Positions 1 to 12,500 of a stretch of 64,000 nt of DNA are shown piece by piece. Source of the stretch: Amphiduros pacificus (Eukaryota; Annelida; Polychaeta; Phyllodocida; Hesionidae); the NCBI GenBank assembly GCA_949316495.1, contig OX439008.1:43285011-43349010 (forward strand). Direction: 5' to 3'. Within the stretch, counting starts at the first letter, position 1. Every line of letters begins with the position of its first letter. The position numbers and the translations under genes were made by a program. Below the pieces are notes generated by a model that saw nothing but the letters and a program-made list of their open reading frames with translations, ran no database searches and was not told where the DNA came from.

Positions 1-1525
1 CCTGGATTTATACGATTTACATAATCACATAACAAAGCCCACACACATTATGGGAAATACTCTGGATTTATTAATAACAAACATGCATAGCGACATAGTA
101 AAGGTACATTTAGTTGATGAAAAAATATCTGATCACAGTATAATAAAACTCACTTTAAATATACAAACTAAGACAAATAACAAAAAAAAGGTATCATATA
201 GAAATTTAAAAAAAATGAACATAAATAATTTTATAAAAGATATTGAAGAAAAGTTTGGTGAAAATCAATCCTACAATGAGGAAGATCTTAATGACTTATT
301 AAATAGATACAATAAATTGACAAGTATACTTGATAAACATGCGCCTGTAGTGGAAAAAACCATAAATAATAGGAAACCAGCTCCTTGGTTATCTGATGAT
401 AGAAAGAGGAAAAAGAGAAACAAAACAAAACTTAATATAAAAATATAATAAAACCGGTCTTTCTTCAGATAAAATACAATTTCAAATACAGAGAAACAAA
501 TACAACAATATCATTAAGGAATCTAGAAACAGTTATTTCTCAGAAATAATAAATTCCAATAAATCTGACCAAAAAAAACTATTTAAGGTATTAAATAAAC
601 TACTACACACAAAAGAGGACACTCCCTTTCCTAGGCATAATGATAAAAAGGAGTGAGCATCGGAATTTAATAATCTTTTTCGAGAAAAAATCACAAATCT
701 TAGGGAGAATATGGATATAGAATATGAAAATAAAGAACCATTGACAGAGGAAACCAGATTTAACACACATCTTGAGAATTTCACACTATTAAATGATTCG
801 GAAGTTAAGAAACTGATTAAAGAATCCGCAAAGAATCATGTGAATTGGATCCAATCCCAACCTGTCTTCTAAATGAATGTCTGGGTCATCTACTACCATT
901 GATAAAAGCAATTTCAAGTGGAAACATGCCTGATGACCTTAAGATGGCCATCATAAGACCTTTAATTAAGAAAATAGGTCTAGAATTGTTAAAGAAAAAA
1001 ATATAGACCAGTCTCGAACCTTGCTTATTTATCAAAACTGATAGAAAGGGCCGTAGCTACAAATGTGTAGGTTACTTAGTTAGAAATGATATACAAGGTA
1101 TATTTCAGTCAGCATATAAAGAGTTTCATAGCACTGATACTGCATTGCTCAGGGTTCAAAATGACACTAATGGATATTGATGATGATAACACGGTAATGC
1201 TGGTACTACTTGACTTGTCAGCGGCATTTGATACTGTTGATCATGATATACTATCAAATAGATTGGAAAAAAGATGTGGTATTAAGGGTACTGCTTTGAA
1301 ATGGTTCAGGTCATATTTATCAAATAGAAAACAATGTGTCATAATTGATGGTAAAAGATCAGACAATATGAATATTAAATATGGCGTCCCTCAATGCTCG
1401 GTTTTGGGACCTTTATTATACACTGCATATTCACTGACCTGGTGATTAGTTAAGGCTAGAGGAGAAATAAATATATGTTTAAACCATATATGGAGCCTCT
1501 GTCTGACATCATTGGTAATTATGGT
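1..1525 (+). mobile_element. L2/CR1-group LINE, degraded fragment 1
   Basis: This is a broken non-LTR retrotransposon copy of the same family as the elements at 8971-13300 and 35083-39060. It enters from the left edge inside the endonuclease: the frame at 50-448 carries the KISDHSIIKL motif that ends an APE-type endonuclease and the linker RKPAPWLSDD. Reverse transcriptase follows at 900-1440, with LDLSAAFDTVDHDIL and RSYLSNRKQCV in the frame at 1086-1445. After about 50 unrelated bases the match resumes at about 1481 (YMEPLSDIIGNYGL) and ends near 1525, just short of the YADD catalytic motif. Several frameshifts and stops (for example after RKRNKTKL near 448, and around 655 and 830) make it non-functional. 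The family assignment rests on residue-by-residue similarity to the two long copies in this window. Confidence 0.85.
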
Positions 1526-2071
1526 CTCCCTCCCCATCTCCTTGTTATTAGTATATATGTGATCAATGAGTGTAGAGGTCTTGCTGTAACACGAGTTGCC
1601 TCACTGATCACTTGCTCAAACTGGTAAACTTTATTTACATATTGCAAATGAGCCTCATTTTAAAATATATCCACATTACAATCTCCCATATATATGGTTT
1701 CCTTATTTTCTAGTGTTAAAACATCAGTCATAGATTCAAGTTTATGAATAATGCCGTGAGGTGGCAGCATCATCGTTCTAATAGTACCAATGTCACGTCT
1801 AACAGTAGGAGTACCGTACCACGTGTTGGCACACATCACCATTTCAAGTTCTGACATCATTTATACACATTTTTAACTCAAGCTTAGACATGTCTACACA
1901 CTGTCTACTCTTGTGGTCAATGGAGGAGTAGATTTGTTTATCATCAATATAAATACTATATCTCAGCTCATCCTTTGATGTCAGCAAGAGGAGATATGAT
2001 GCTGTGACAAGACAGATTCCAAGCCTGAGACATGGATTCTGATAAAGGACTCCATACCTACCGGATTCCAT
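1500..2071 (-). mobile_element. Mosaic of two other LINE fragments (endonuclease and RT pieces)
   Basis: On the minus strand, 1660-1860 reads into an endonuclease-like segment with the motif YMGDCNVDIF. The strand continues towards 1530 with a segment resembling the LIDHIYTN end of Jockey-superfamily endonucleases. The adjoining frame 1844-2071 contains YSIYIDDKQIYSSIDHKS and SKLELKMCINDVRT. These correspond to the RT catalytic block (YADDTQIY in relatives, here YIDD) and the following thumb region of an L2-like LINE. The RT piece lies 5' of the endonuclease piece on this strand, the reverse of a LINE's normal order, so they are two fragments brought together by insertion or rearrangement. 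Both are too short and broken to be active. Confidence 0.55.
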
Positions 2072-2309
2072 TGTGGAGCTGTGTCTACAAACCTTGGCAC
2101 ATTGTGTTCTATCAATTAAGCATCATCTTATTCAAAGTAAGGCTCTAGTCATTTCAGAAGTATATTATGACCACATGACCAAAGCTGCGAAACATCTAGA
2201 AGCAGTAATATTACTGACTTTTTGTCATCGAGATCACGAGGAATATCAATTTCTACCTTGAGCAGTGCTGTCTGTGTGACAAATGTTTTAAGTCTTAGCT
2301 ATCCTCATC

Positions 2310-4031
2310 CATAAGAAAATTAGAAAGGAAACATAATAGATCGGTCGGATAAAATACAATTTCAAATACAACGAAATAAATACAACAATCATATAAGAAC
2401 GCTCAGGAGAATTTTTCGGAAAAAATAGATTCAAGTAAATCAGACCCAAAAATCTTTAAAAAAAATATTAAATGGACTCTTACATACAAAAGAAGATACT
2501 CCCTTTCCGAAAAATAATGATAAAAAAGAATTAGCTACAAAATTAAACAAAATATCTTAGTCAAAACTGGACTAAATAATTTTGAACCATGAAATCAAAC
2601 TGAGGTAAAAGAATTAATAAAAGAAGCAGCCAAGAAGTCATGTGCACTTGATCCCATTCCCACATGGCTTTTCACTGAATGCATGGTACATCTACCACCT
2701 TTAATCACTGAAATTATTAATAAGTCCATAATGTTCGACAATATAACTGATGATCTTAAAATGGCAATCATTAGGCCACTAATTAAAAAACTACTTAAGA
2801 AAAATTACAGACCAGTATCTAACCTGGCATACCTATGTAAACTAATTGAAAGGGCAGTGGCAAGACAATTTTACAACCATCTGGTGAGGAATGATATTCA
2901 AAGCATGTTCCAATCAGCATACAAGGAATTTCACAGTACTGAAACTGCTTTATTAAGGTCTATAATCCACAATGAAACACTGGGACAGACTTATGTTTTT
3001 TTGGCTTAAATGTGTTCAAAGTCATGTTGTTTGTTAATTTAGCACAGAAAAAGTAAACTTAACCAGCTAGTCTTAAACTTTTATTATTTAAATTGAACCC
3101 GTTTTAACTACCGTTAAAACGGGTTCGACTCAGTTATTGCAGCTGGACACCATGTGTGCTGTATGAGAAATACCCCCCACTGACGTCATAGCCTCACTCT
3201 CATCCTGGAATCCCCCAGAGCATGCAGAGCCGAGGGCAGTTACGTAAATATACGAGACCACACGAAGTTCTCTCCCGATGCTTCAAACTGATTGTGGATT
3301 ATAGACCTTAAGAGTTCAGAATGATATATTAACTGACATTGATAACAATAAAGCAGTAATGCTTACTTTGCTTGACCTCTCTGCGGCCTTTGACATTATA
3401 GACCACAATATACTATTAAACAGACTTGAAAAAAGATGTGGTATTGGAGGCACTGCGCTTAAATGGTTCAAATCATATCTATCAAACAGAAAAAAGTGTG
3501 TTACTATTGAGAGAAAGACATTATTCTGAGATTCTTATCTGTGGAAAAACCTCTAATTTAAAAGATAAAAATATTTCTGAAAAAACAAGGTGGTACTCTC
3601 TAAAATTCCTAGATGCTGCAAAGTAAGGATCTGGGAGTAATCCTGGATCATGAAATGTCTTTGAAACAAAAAATTAAGAAAATATGCAAAAATCTGGCTA
3701 AAAGAAGAAGTTATCTGGATGAGAAGACCACAAGAATGATCAAATCACCAAAAACTAATGGATCTGCACGGGTTACCTGTTGAGGATTGAATTAACTTCA
3801 AGATAGCCTTGTTAACATGGAAAATACAGAATGGCTTTGCCCCCACATATCTGTCCAAATTATTAATACCAAAAAATGGGAAAAAATCTAAGATCCAATG
3901 AGAAAAATGAATATATAATTCCCAAAACTACTTCAAAAACATATGGGGACCGGGCTTTTGCTGCCTATGTGCCAAAAAATTGGAATCACTTATATACAGA
4001 ACACTACCTTCAAAAGTGCCATGAGCAGACC
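2310..4031 (+). mobile_element. L2/CR1-group LINE, degraded fragment 2 (split by a MITE)
   Basis: A second broken plus-strand copy of the family starts in the endonuclease-RT linker (about 2310) and runs to the C-terminal end (about 4030). Recognisable pieces are SCALDPIPTWL and KKNYRPVSNLAYL (2640-2840), FQSAYKEFHSTETALL (2910-2955), LDLSAAFD (about 3380), RCGIGGTALKWFKSYLSN (3430-3490) and the tail GLRSNEKNEYIIPKTTSKTYGDRAFAAYVPKNWN at 3880-3990. The YADD block is missing: sequence jumps from the post-fingers region to the C-terminal domain near 3515-3620. A 351-bp MITE sits inside the RT at 2957-3307, and removing it restores the reading frame exactly. The 3' end merges directly into the TTA microsatellite, as expected for a family with ATT-type tails. 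Confidence 0.85.
2957..3307. mobile_element. MITE with 17-bp perfect TIRs and TTAA target duplication
   Basis: A 351-bp non-coding insertion begins GGTCTATAATCCACAAT and ends with its exact reverse complement. It is flanked on both sides by TTAA (2953-2956 and 3308-3311). Without the insert and one TTAA, the LINE reads ALLRVQNDILTDIDN, matching the other family copies, so the boundaries are secure. TTAA duplication is characteristic of piggyBac-type transposases, but the terminal bases differ from the usual CCC/CCY start, so superfamily assignment is tentative. The interior holds a perfect 13-bp inverted repeat with a 4-base loop (3096-3125) and the palindrome TGACGTCA (3181-3188). No ORF is present, so it would need a transposase in trans. 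Confidence 0.8.
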
Positions 4032-5529
<1,498 letters not shown>

Positions 5530-5530
<1 letters not shown>

Positions 5531-8500
5531 TGGTTATAAAGTCCTATTTTCTTGAACAAACGAAACTATTACAGACCTATCCACAGTATCAAATAACGTA
5601 TGTAAATCTTGCACATTAAAATATTGAGTCCCAATTATATGAAATCTATACAATGGAAGTGTTTTTAAAATATGTTTAACAGTCATAGCCCTTTGACAAC
5701 CATTACACTGAGGACGTTCTTTGCCCTCAAGAAGATAGCAGTGTGTCAAATAACTATGTCCTAGTCTTATACGAGTAAAGACATACTCTTCTCTTCAGTT
5801 CTTTTAGAAGCACATTTAGTTTTATAAAGAATAGGCTTGATTTTATGCAACTTCTTAATATCTTTGTCCCAGCGCAATTGCCATTTAGAACACAGAAAGC
5901 AAGTAATGTTATTATTTAACAATTGATATGCATGTATAAAAATATGCATATCAATCAGTCGTTTATCCAATCCTGCTTTGGCAACTTGGTAAGCAGCCTC
6001 ATTTCTAAGGATTCCAATGTGACCAGGAAGCCAATAAAAATTAATCCCTTTGTCTTCCTCAGTAAAGAGGATATGATGCCATCCAAGAAAAAAAAGGAAT
6101 TTTCCAATCCATTATATTGCTTTCAATGTAATATAATGGATTGGAAATAATGTAAACAAGACAAAGAATCAGAAGATATTAAAAATGTCTGATGTGGAGA
6201 AGTCTCCACATGATCTAAAACTAGAAACAAAGCATGAAGTTTAGCAGAATAAATTGATGATTTATTTGGCAGACATTTTGAATAAATATGATTGCCCTAA
6301 AGAGCAGCTGCAGCAGCCTTGTCTTCATTAAATGATCCACAACTGGATCCATGGAACTGTTTATGAATATCGCCATTTGGCTATTTGATTTGGAATTATA
6401 TTTAAAGATTGTAAAGATTTTTGATATAAATGCCAAAAGTTGGTGTGGTATTAGGTTTACCTTCAAAACAGCCAACATAATTTGGATTAAATATGGTATC
6501 ATGTGCAGAATTGTCTGGACAATCAGTATTTTTTTTAAAAGTTTTTTAAAAGTTTTTCTCTTAAATCAAGCTTAAATGGAGAGGCAGCTCATTGCCCTCA
6601 ACTGCCAAGCTATCTGCAGGTGATGTACGAAATGCACCCAGGCATAATCTTAAACTTTTTTTAAAATTAGATCGAGCATTTTAATATAAGATGGACAAGC
6701 TGATCCACATATCATACATCTGTAATCAAGTTCAGAAAGTACCAGCGCTCTGAATAATTTCGCGATCACCTCCACAATCATTATGGACAAGAACTCGCAA
6801 TAAATCTTAAGCATTCTGACATGTCTTTTCACTTATTTAATACGTGAAATCAAAGATAATGTCTTGTCAAAAACAAGTCCTTGAAACTTAGTTTCTTGAA
6901 TAACAGGTATCCAAGTTTGGCCTTAATAAAGATCAGGATCTGGGTGAACCTTCCATTTTTTACAAAAGTGCATACACATAGTATTCTTTTAAGAAAACTT
7001 GAATTCATTATTATCAGCCCATTCATGTATTCTATTCAGGTGTTGTTTGAGCTGTCTTTCTACAGTATGCATGCTTGGAGACCTAAGCTAAATTAAAATC
7101 ATCAACAAATAATAAGCAATCTATTCCAGGTCTCACACAATTTACAATGCTGTTGACTTTTATAATAAATAGGGTAACAGATAATATACTACCCTGTGGT
7201 ACAAGCATTTCCTGATCAAATGCATCAGAATGTGATCAACCAACTCAGACCCTGAATTGTCTATTTGACAAAGAATTTGGAGAAAGAGGGGTAAACGACC
7301 TCTTTATCTCATTTCATATAAATCGCTCATTATTCCGTACTTTCATGTGGTATCATACGCTTTCTTCAACTCAAAGTAAATACTGATGACATGTTTGCTT
7401 TTTATGAAAGCCTCCCTTTTAAATGTTTCTAAACGTACCAGATTATCAATGGTACTTTGAGTTTTTTGTAAGTCACTCTGCAACTGGATATAAGTTGCAG
7501 TTTATTAAAACCAAACTAAACACTCGTTAATCATTCATTCCATGGTTTTACAAATACTACCTGTTAATGCAATGGGATGATAATTATTTGAATCTGACGA
7601 GTGTTTGCCTGATTTAGGAATGGGAATCATGATAGCTTCAGTCCTTCCAAATGTTATCAAAAATATTCAAAAGATGGCCAAGTGACTGGTCAGGAAGGTG
7701 TTTGAGGATTTGATAGTGTATGTGATCACGTCTGGGAGTAGTATCATAAGATTTATCTAAAGCAAGTTTTGAATCTGATATGGTGGATGGTTCATTGTAC
7801 TATTCTGAGTTATCAATATGAAATTCAGTTGGTTTCTTTCTTTTCTACTTTCTATTTGTTGGAATTTTGCAAAGTAATTATCAGATGAGGAATTCTTGAA
7901 AATGATTCCACCTATTTTGTTATCTTTTCTGTGGGATTTGTTATTAATTGGCCATTATGATTCAGATGTTTGCTCGACCTCCCTTCCCAGTAATGTTACA
8001 CACTCATCACTAAAAAAGGGGTTTTCTCTAATTTTAGAATTTGGCTTTGATTTGGGAATACACCCACCAACAATATCATATAATGTATCCATAATCTACA
8101 TCCAATATTTCTGGGTTTATTTAATTAGAACAGGATGTTTCAAATTTTGCCCGATCGGCTTTATAAAATTTTCACTTAGGGATTCGTTCATCTGGAGGTA
8201 AATGGTTATTTAAAATAATGGGGTAATTATCACTACACCATTGAACTGAGAATCATCATCCTGAAGGTACAGACTTTTGTTATATAAAAAAACTTCTATT
8301 ATACGTCCTTTGGTATCAGTATTATTACTGCCACCCCAAAGATAGTTGCAGGCATTAAAGTGACCAAATTACAAATATGGTTGTGGCAGCCGTGTAATTA
8401 AGTTATTCAAATCTGTTATACTAATTGGGTCATTTGGTGGTAACTTTATTTAACATATTGTTGAAGTATTGCGAAGAGTTACTCAGACAACAGAGGCTCG

Positions 8501-8720
8501 TAAATCAATATTCAATATAAATGTACTTATGGTAAAAGATTGATTTTTATATATTTTATATAGAACTTGATTCTCTGGTACGTGTACATGCATTACAATT
8601 TCAGTAAAACAAAATTCAACAACATCACTGCAGTGCATCAGTCCAGCAATGAGTAGAGTGGGATCAGGGGGTTCTGCCACAAATATAATACTGTGGTATT
8701 GCACATTCATATATATAATC
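5530..8720 (-). mobile_element. I/Nimb-like LINE with RNase H tail, heavily decayed
   Basis: Read on the minus strand, the order is endonuclease, RT, then RNase H and C-terminal domain. Near 8340-8240 the text LWGGSNNTDTKGRIIEVF matches the central endonuclease segment of RNase-H-bearing LINEs. Near 7360-7120 are the RT blocks: an F-x-L-KKAYDTTWKYG segment, a VPQGS-like segment and the catalytic motif FVDDF (YADD equivalent). At 6832-6650 RALVLSELDYRCMICGSACPSY follows, which is diagnostic for these elements. At 5970-5770 is the WQLRWDKDIKKLHKIKP segment, and at 5749-5534 the C-terminal THCYLLEGKERPQCNGCQ...LTVKHIL-type domain. Frames change many times and stops are common, so it is inactive and old. 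It is unrelated in detail to the L2-like copies. Confidence 0.75.
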
Positions 8721-9016
8721 ATCTAATATAAGTGTTTTGATATATTTGGTATAACCTTGAACACTATGAGTCATAATCTTATCAATAATACAATCTGGTG
8801 ATTCATTTACTATTATAGGTAGTGAAAATCTAATACATTTCTCCTTATATATGTTTTATTGGGGGGTGACATATGTCATCATTTACTCTTATAGGATAGC
8901 TATGTATATTCATTGTTTGGTGGAAAGGCAAATTCTGTAAATATAATGGTAGTTTTTGATGTTTATATCTATAATAATAATAATAATAATAATGATTTAT
9001 ATAGCGCTATATCAGA

Positions 9017-9592
9017 CTAAGTCTGCTCTAAGCGCTTCTCAAGATAATGCTTCCTGAATAAAAACGTCTTTAGTTTTTTCTTGAAAGTGTCCACTGTTTT
9101 ACAGTTTTTCACCTCAAGGGGCAGGGCATTCCAATTTCTTGGAGCATATACCATGAAGGCCCTGTCACCATATGTTTTCATATTAGTCTTGGGCACTGTA
9201 TATTCATTTTTTTCATTAGATCTCAGTCCCAAATCAGATTTTTTACAATTTAATAATTGAGAAAGGTATTTTGGGGCAAAGCCATTCTGTACCTTCCATG
9301 TTAATAGAGATATTTTAAAGTCAATCCGCGCCTCTACAGGCAACCAGTGAAGGTCCATAAGTTTTTGCGTAATATGATCCCTCTTTTTAAGTTTACCTAC
9401 CACTCTTGCTGCAGCATTCTGCAATTTCTGCAATTTGGCTAATTCACACCTTGGTAAACCAGCCAGAAGTGAATTTCCATAATCAAGAGTGGAAGTAACA
9501 AAAGCATGAGCAAGCGTATTTGCAGTTTTCTCATCTAAACAATTTCTGATCTGTGCTAAATTTTTTACATGAAAAAAAACATTCTTACACAT
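9017..9592 (-). CDS. LINE C-terminal domain, displaced frame
   Basis: This frame carries the C-terminal region of copy A's RT protein: CLDEKTANTLAHAFVTSTLDYGNSLLAGLP, the conserved LQNAAARVVGKLKKRDHIT segment, LHWLPVEARIDFKI and the terminal APRNWNALPLEVKNCKTVDTFKKKLKTFLFRKHYL. The same text is continuous with RT in the copy at 35125-38772. The break is therefore a single-base change here, not a natural gene boundary. This domain, typical of L2/CR1/Jockey LINEs, has no enzymatic motif. Confidence 0.85.
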   Translation of the reverse strand: MCKNVFFHVKNLAQIRNCLDEKTANTLAHAFVTSTLDYGNSLLAGLPRCELAKLQKLQNAAARVVGKLKKRDHITQKLMDLHWLPVEARIDFKISLLTWKVQNGFAPKYLSQLLNCKKSDLGLRSNEKNEYTVPKTNMKTYGDRAFMVYAPRNWNALPLEVKNCKTVDTFKKKLKTFLFRKHYLEKRLEQT

Positions 9593-12500
9593 TTTTTAAT
9601 TTGTGATTTCATCGATAATTCTTGATCTAGGATAACCCCAAGATCCTTAACTGTATTTGATCTAGGGATATTAGTTTCACCTACTAGGATTCCATTAGGT
9701 ACATTGAAATCACAGCTTTTACCACATAAAAGCATTTCTGTTTTCCCATCATTTATCTTCATTTTATTTTCTATTAAGAATTTCCTTATTAGTTTAATAC
9801 ACTTTTCCATTTCTCTACAGGATCTATTTCTAGCTTCTTCAGATTTTGTATCAATTGTAATGTATAGCTGTGTATCATCAGCATAGATATGATGTTTGAG
9901 ACCATAATTACCAATAATGTCAGACAGAGGCTCCATATATGCTGTGAACAATAAGGGTCCCAAAACGGAGCCCTTAGGAACTCCATAACTAATATTCATA
10001 TTTTCCGATCTCTTACCCTCAATTGTTACACATTGTTTTCTATTTGATAGATATGACTTGAACCACTGCAGAGCTGTGCCCCTAATACCACATCTTCTTT
10101 CTAATCTGTTTAATAGTATATTATGATCAATAGTATCAAATGCCGCTGATAAATCAAGTAGTACCAGCATTACTGTTTTACCATCATCAATATCCATTAA
10201 AATATCATTTTGTACCCTAAGCAATGCAGTCTCAGTGCTATGGAATTCTTTATATGCAGATTGAAATATACCTTGAATATCATTTCTTATAAGGTGACCT
10301 ACGAATTGTGTAGCAACCGCCCTTTCTATTAATTTTGATAAATAAGCAAGATTTGAGACCGGTCTATAATTTTTCTTTACCAATTCTAGGCCCAACTTTT
10401 TAATTAAAGGTCTAATGATGGCCATCTTTAGGTCATCAGGCATGCTTCCCATTGAAATAGATTTATTTATAATTGCTTTTATTAGTGGTAGTAGAGGACC
10501 CATGCACTCAGCCAGAAGCCAGGTTGGGATGGGATCCAGTTCACATGACTTCTTTGCTGATTCTTTGATTAACCTCTTTACTTCTGCATCATCTAATAGC
10601 GCAAATTTTTCCAGATGAGTACTAAATCTGGCTTTCTCAATCAATGGTCGTGAAGTTTTATCATTTTTGTCCATATTTTCCCTAAGGTTTGAGATTTTTT
10701 CTAGAAAAAAGTTATTAAATTCCGATGCTAACTCTTTACTATCAGTATGCCTGGGAAAGGGAGTGTCCTCTTTAGTGTGTAATAGTTTATTTAGTATTTT
10801 AAAAAGTTTCTTTGGATCTGATTTATTTGAATTTATTATCCCTGCGAAATAACTGTTTCTAGACTCTCTAATGATATTGTTATATTTATTTCTTTGTAAT
10901 TGAAATTGCATTTTATCCGAAGAAAGACCAGTTTTATCATATTTTCTTTCCAGTTTTCTCTTTTTTCTTTTTTCATTCCTTATCTCATCAGATAACCAAG
11001 GAGCTGGTTTCCTATTATTTATGGTTTTTTCCACCATCGGGGCATGTTTATCAAGTATACTTGTTAATTTATTGTATTCATTTAATAGTTCATTGAGGTC
11101 CTTTTCATTATAGGATTTATTTTCACTAAATTTTTCTTCAACATCACTAATAAAAATTTTTATGTTCATTTTTTTGTAATTTCTATATGATACCTTTTTC
11201 TTGTTCTTTGTCTTAGTCTGAACATTTAAAGTGAGCTTAATTATACTATGATCGGATATTTTCTCTTCAACCTTATGTTCTTTTATTAAATAACTGTTTA
11301 TATTTGTAATTAATAAATCAAGCGTATTCCCTAGTATATGTGTTGGTTCCGTAACATGATTATGTAAATTGTATAAATCCAGGATATCATTAAATTTAAT
11401 TACATTTGGCCTCTCTGGTTTATTCATATGAAAATTATAGTCACCAACGAAAAGCACTTCATGTGTATATGTAGAATAGTAGGTTAGCATATCACTAAAT
11501 TCTTCAAAAAATTCTGTGTAGGTGTATTTATTTCTGTCAGAAGGTTCCGGTCTATAAATAGTAATAATAGTGCATATTCTATTTTTGGTTTTGATATTAA
11601 TTTCCATCATTTCCATGGTTGATAAGTTATGACTGTGATTAATTTTCTTTATGTCAATTTCAGGTCTAAAGATAACAGCCAAGCCGCCTCCAGATCTTAG
11701 TGTACGCGGTACATGTTCAATATCGTAGTTATTTTCTTTAATTTTACCTCTAATAATTTTTTCGTTTGCTTCATTCATCCAAGTTTCAGTAATGAAGAAT
11801 AGATCAATATTATTTTCATTTATGTATACATTAAGAAGTTCTATCTTATTTCCTATGCTTTGTACGTTGGCTGTAGCCATAGTTAAATCTTTATTTATTT
11901 TGATGTGCATATTGTTTTTAATCAAGCGGTTTTTAACATTTCTATTTGTTTTATTTCTAGTTAAGTTTCCATTTGAGTTAATTTCATCCAAGTTATCCCC
12001 AGCATTAAGGCAACCTCCTGCGGGGAATCCGGCCATTGACCCCATGACGTCATTTCGAGGGGATCTCTCTTCACCCCCAGCAGATTGCCCCCCATGGTGG
12101 CCAATCATCTTGCAGGAGGGCGGAGCTAACGTCTGATTGCTTCGAGACTTGGTGCGGTGATTAATAATACAAAGAGCGTTTTCATTTTGATAAAAGTTAT
12201 GTGTCATAATCTTGTTATTGTCAGAAAGATATTCAAACTGATTTGACAGCAATATGTTGTTCACCGGCGCTATGGGACACGTTCTACTATTACAGACCAT
12301 CCTGTGATGGGCGGGGTTATGTAGACCATGTGATTTAGATAGGACGCTTGATTGGTTCCCGTTTTTTCCTATGTTTCGTATGTTATTTATGCCATTAAGA
12401 TGCTTTTCATTAAGATTGACCACTTGGGGAATCCCTTCTCTTTGAGGTATGTATTTAATATGATTATTGACTTTTTTTTTCCTATGACTGTTTGCACACA

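Noticed and set aside
5923-6575. Plus-strand ORFs within the I/Nimb-like LINE
   Set aside because: They are opposite-strand shadows of the decayed minus-strand LINE.
11792-12136. Plus-strand 114-residue ORF opposite the LINE N-terminus
   Set aside because: Mirror of the minus-strand LINE frame; the matching plus-strand ORF at 38165-38584 in copy B is likewise a shadow of conserved coding DNA.
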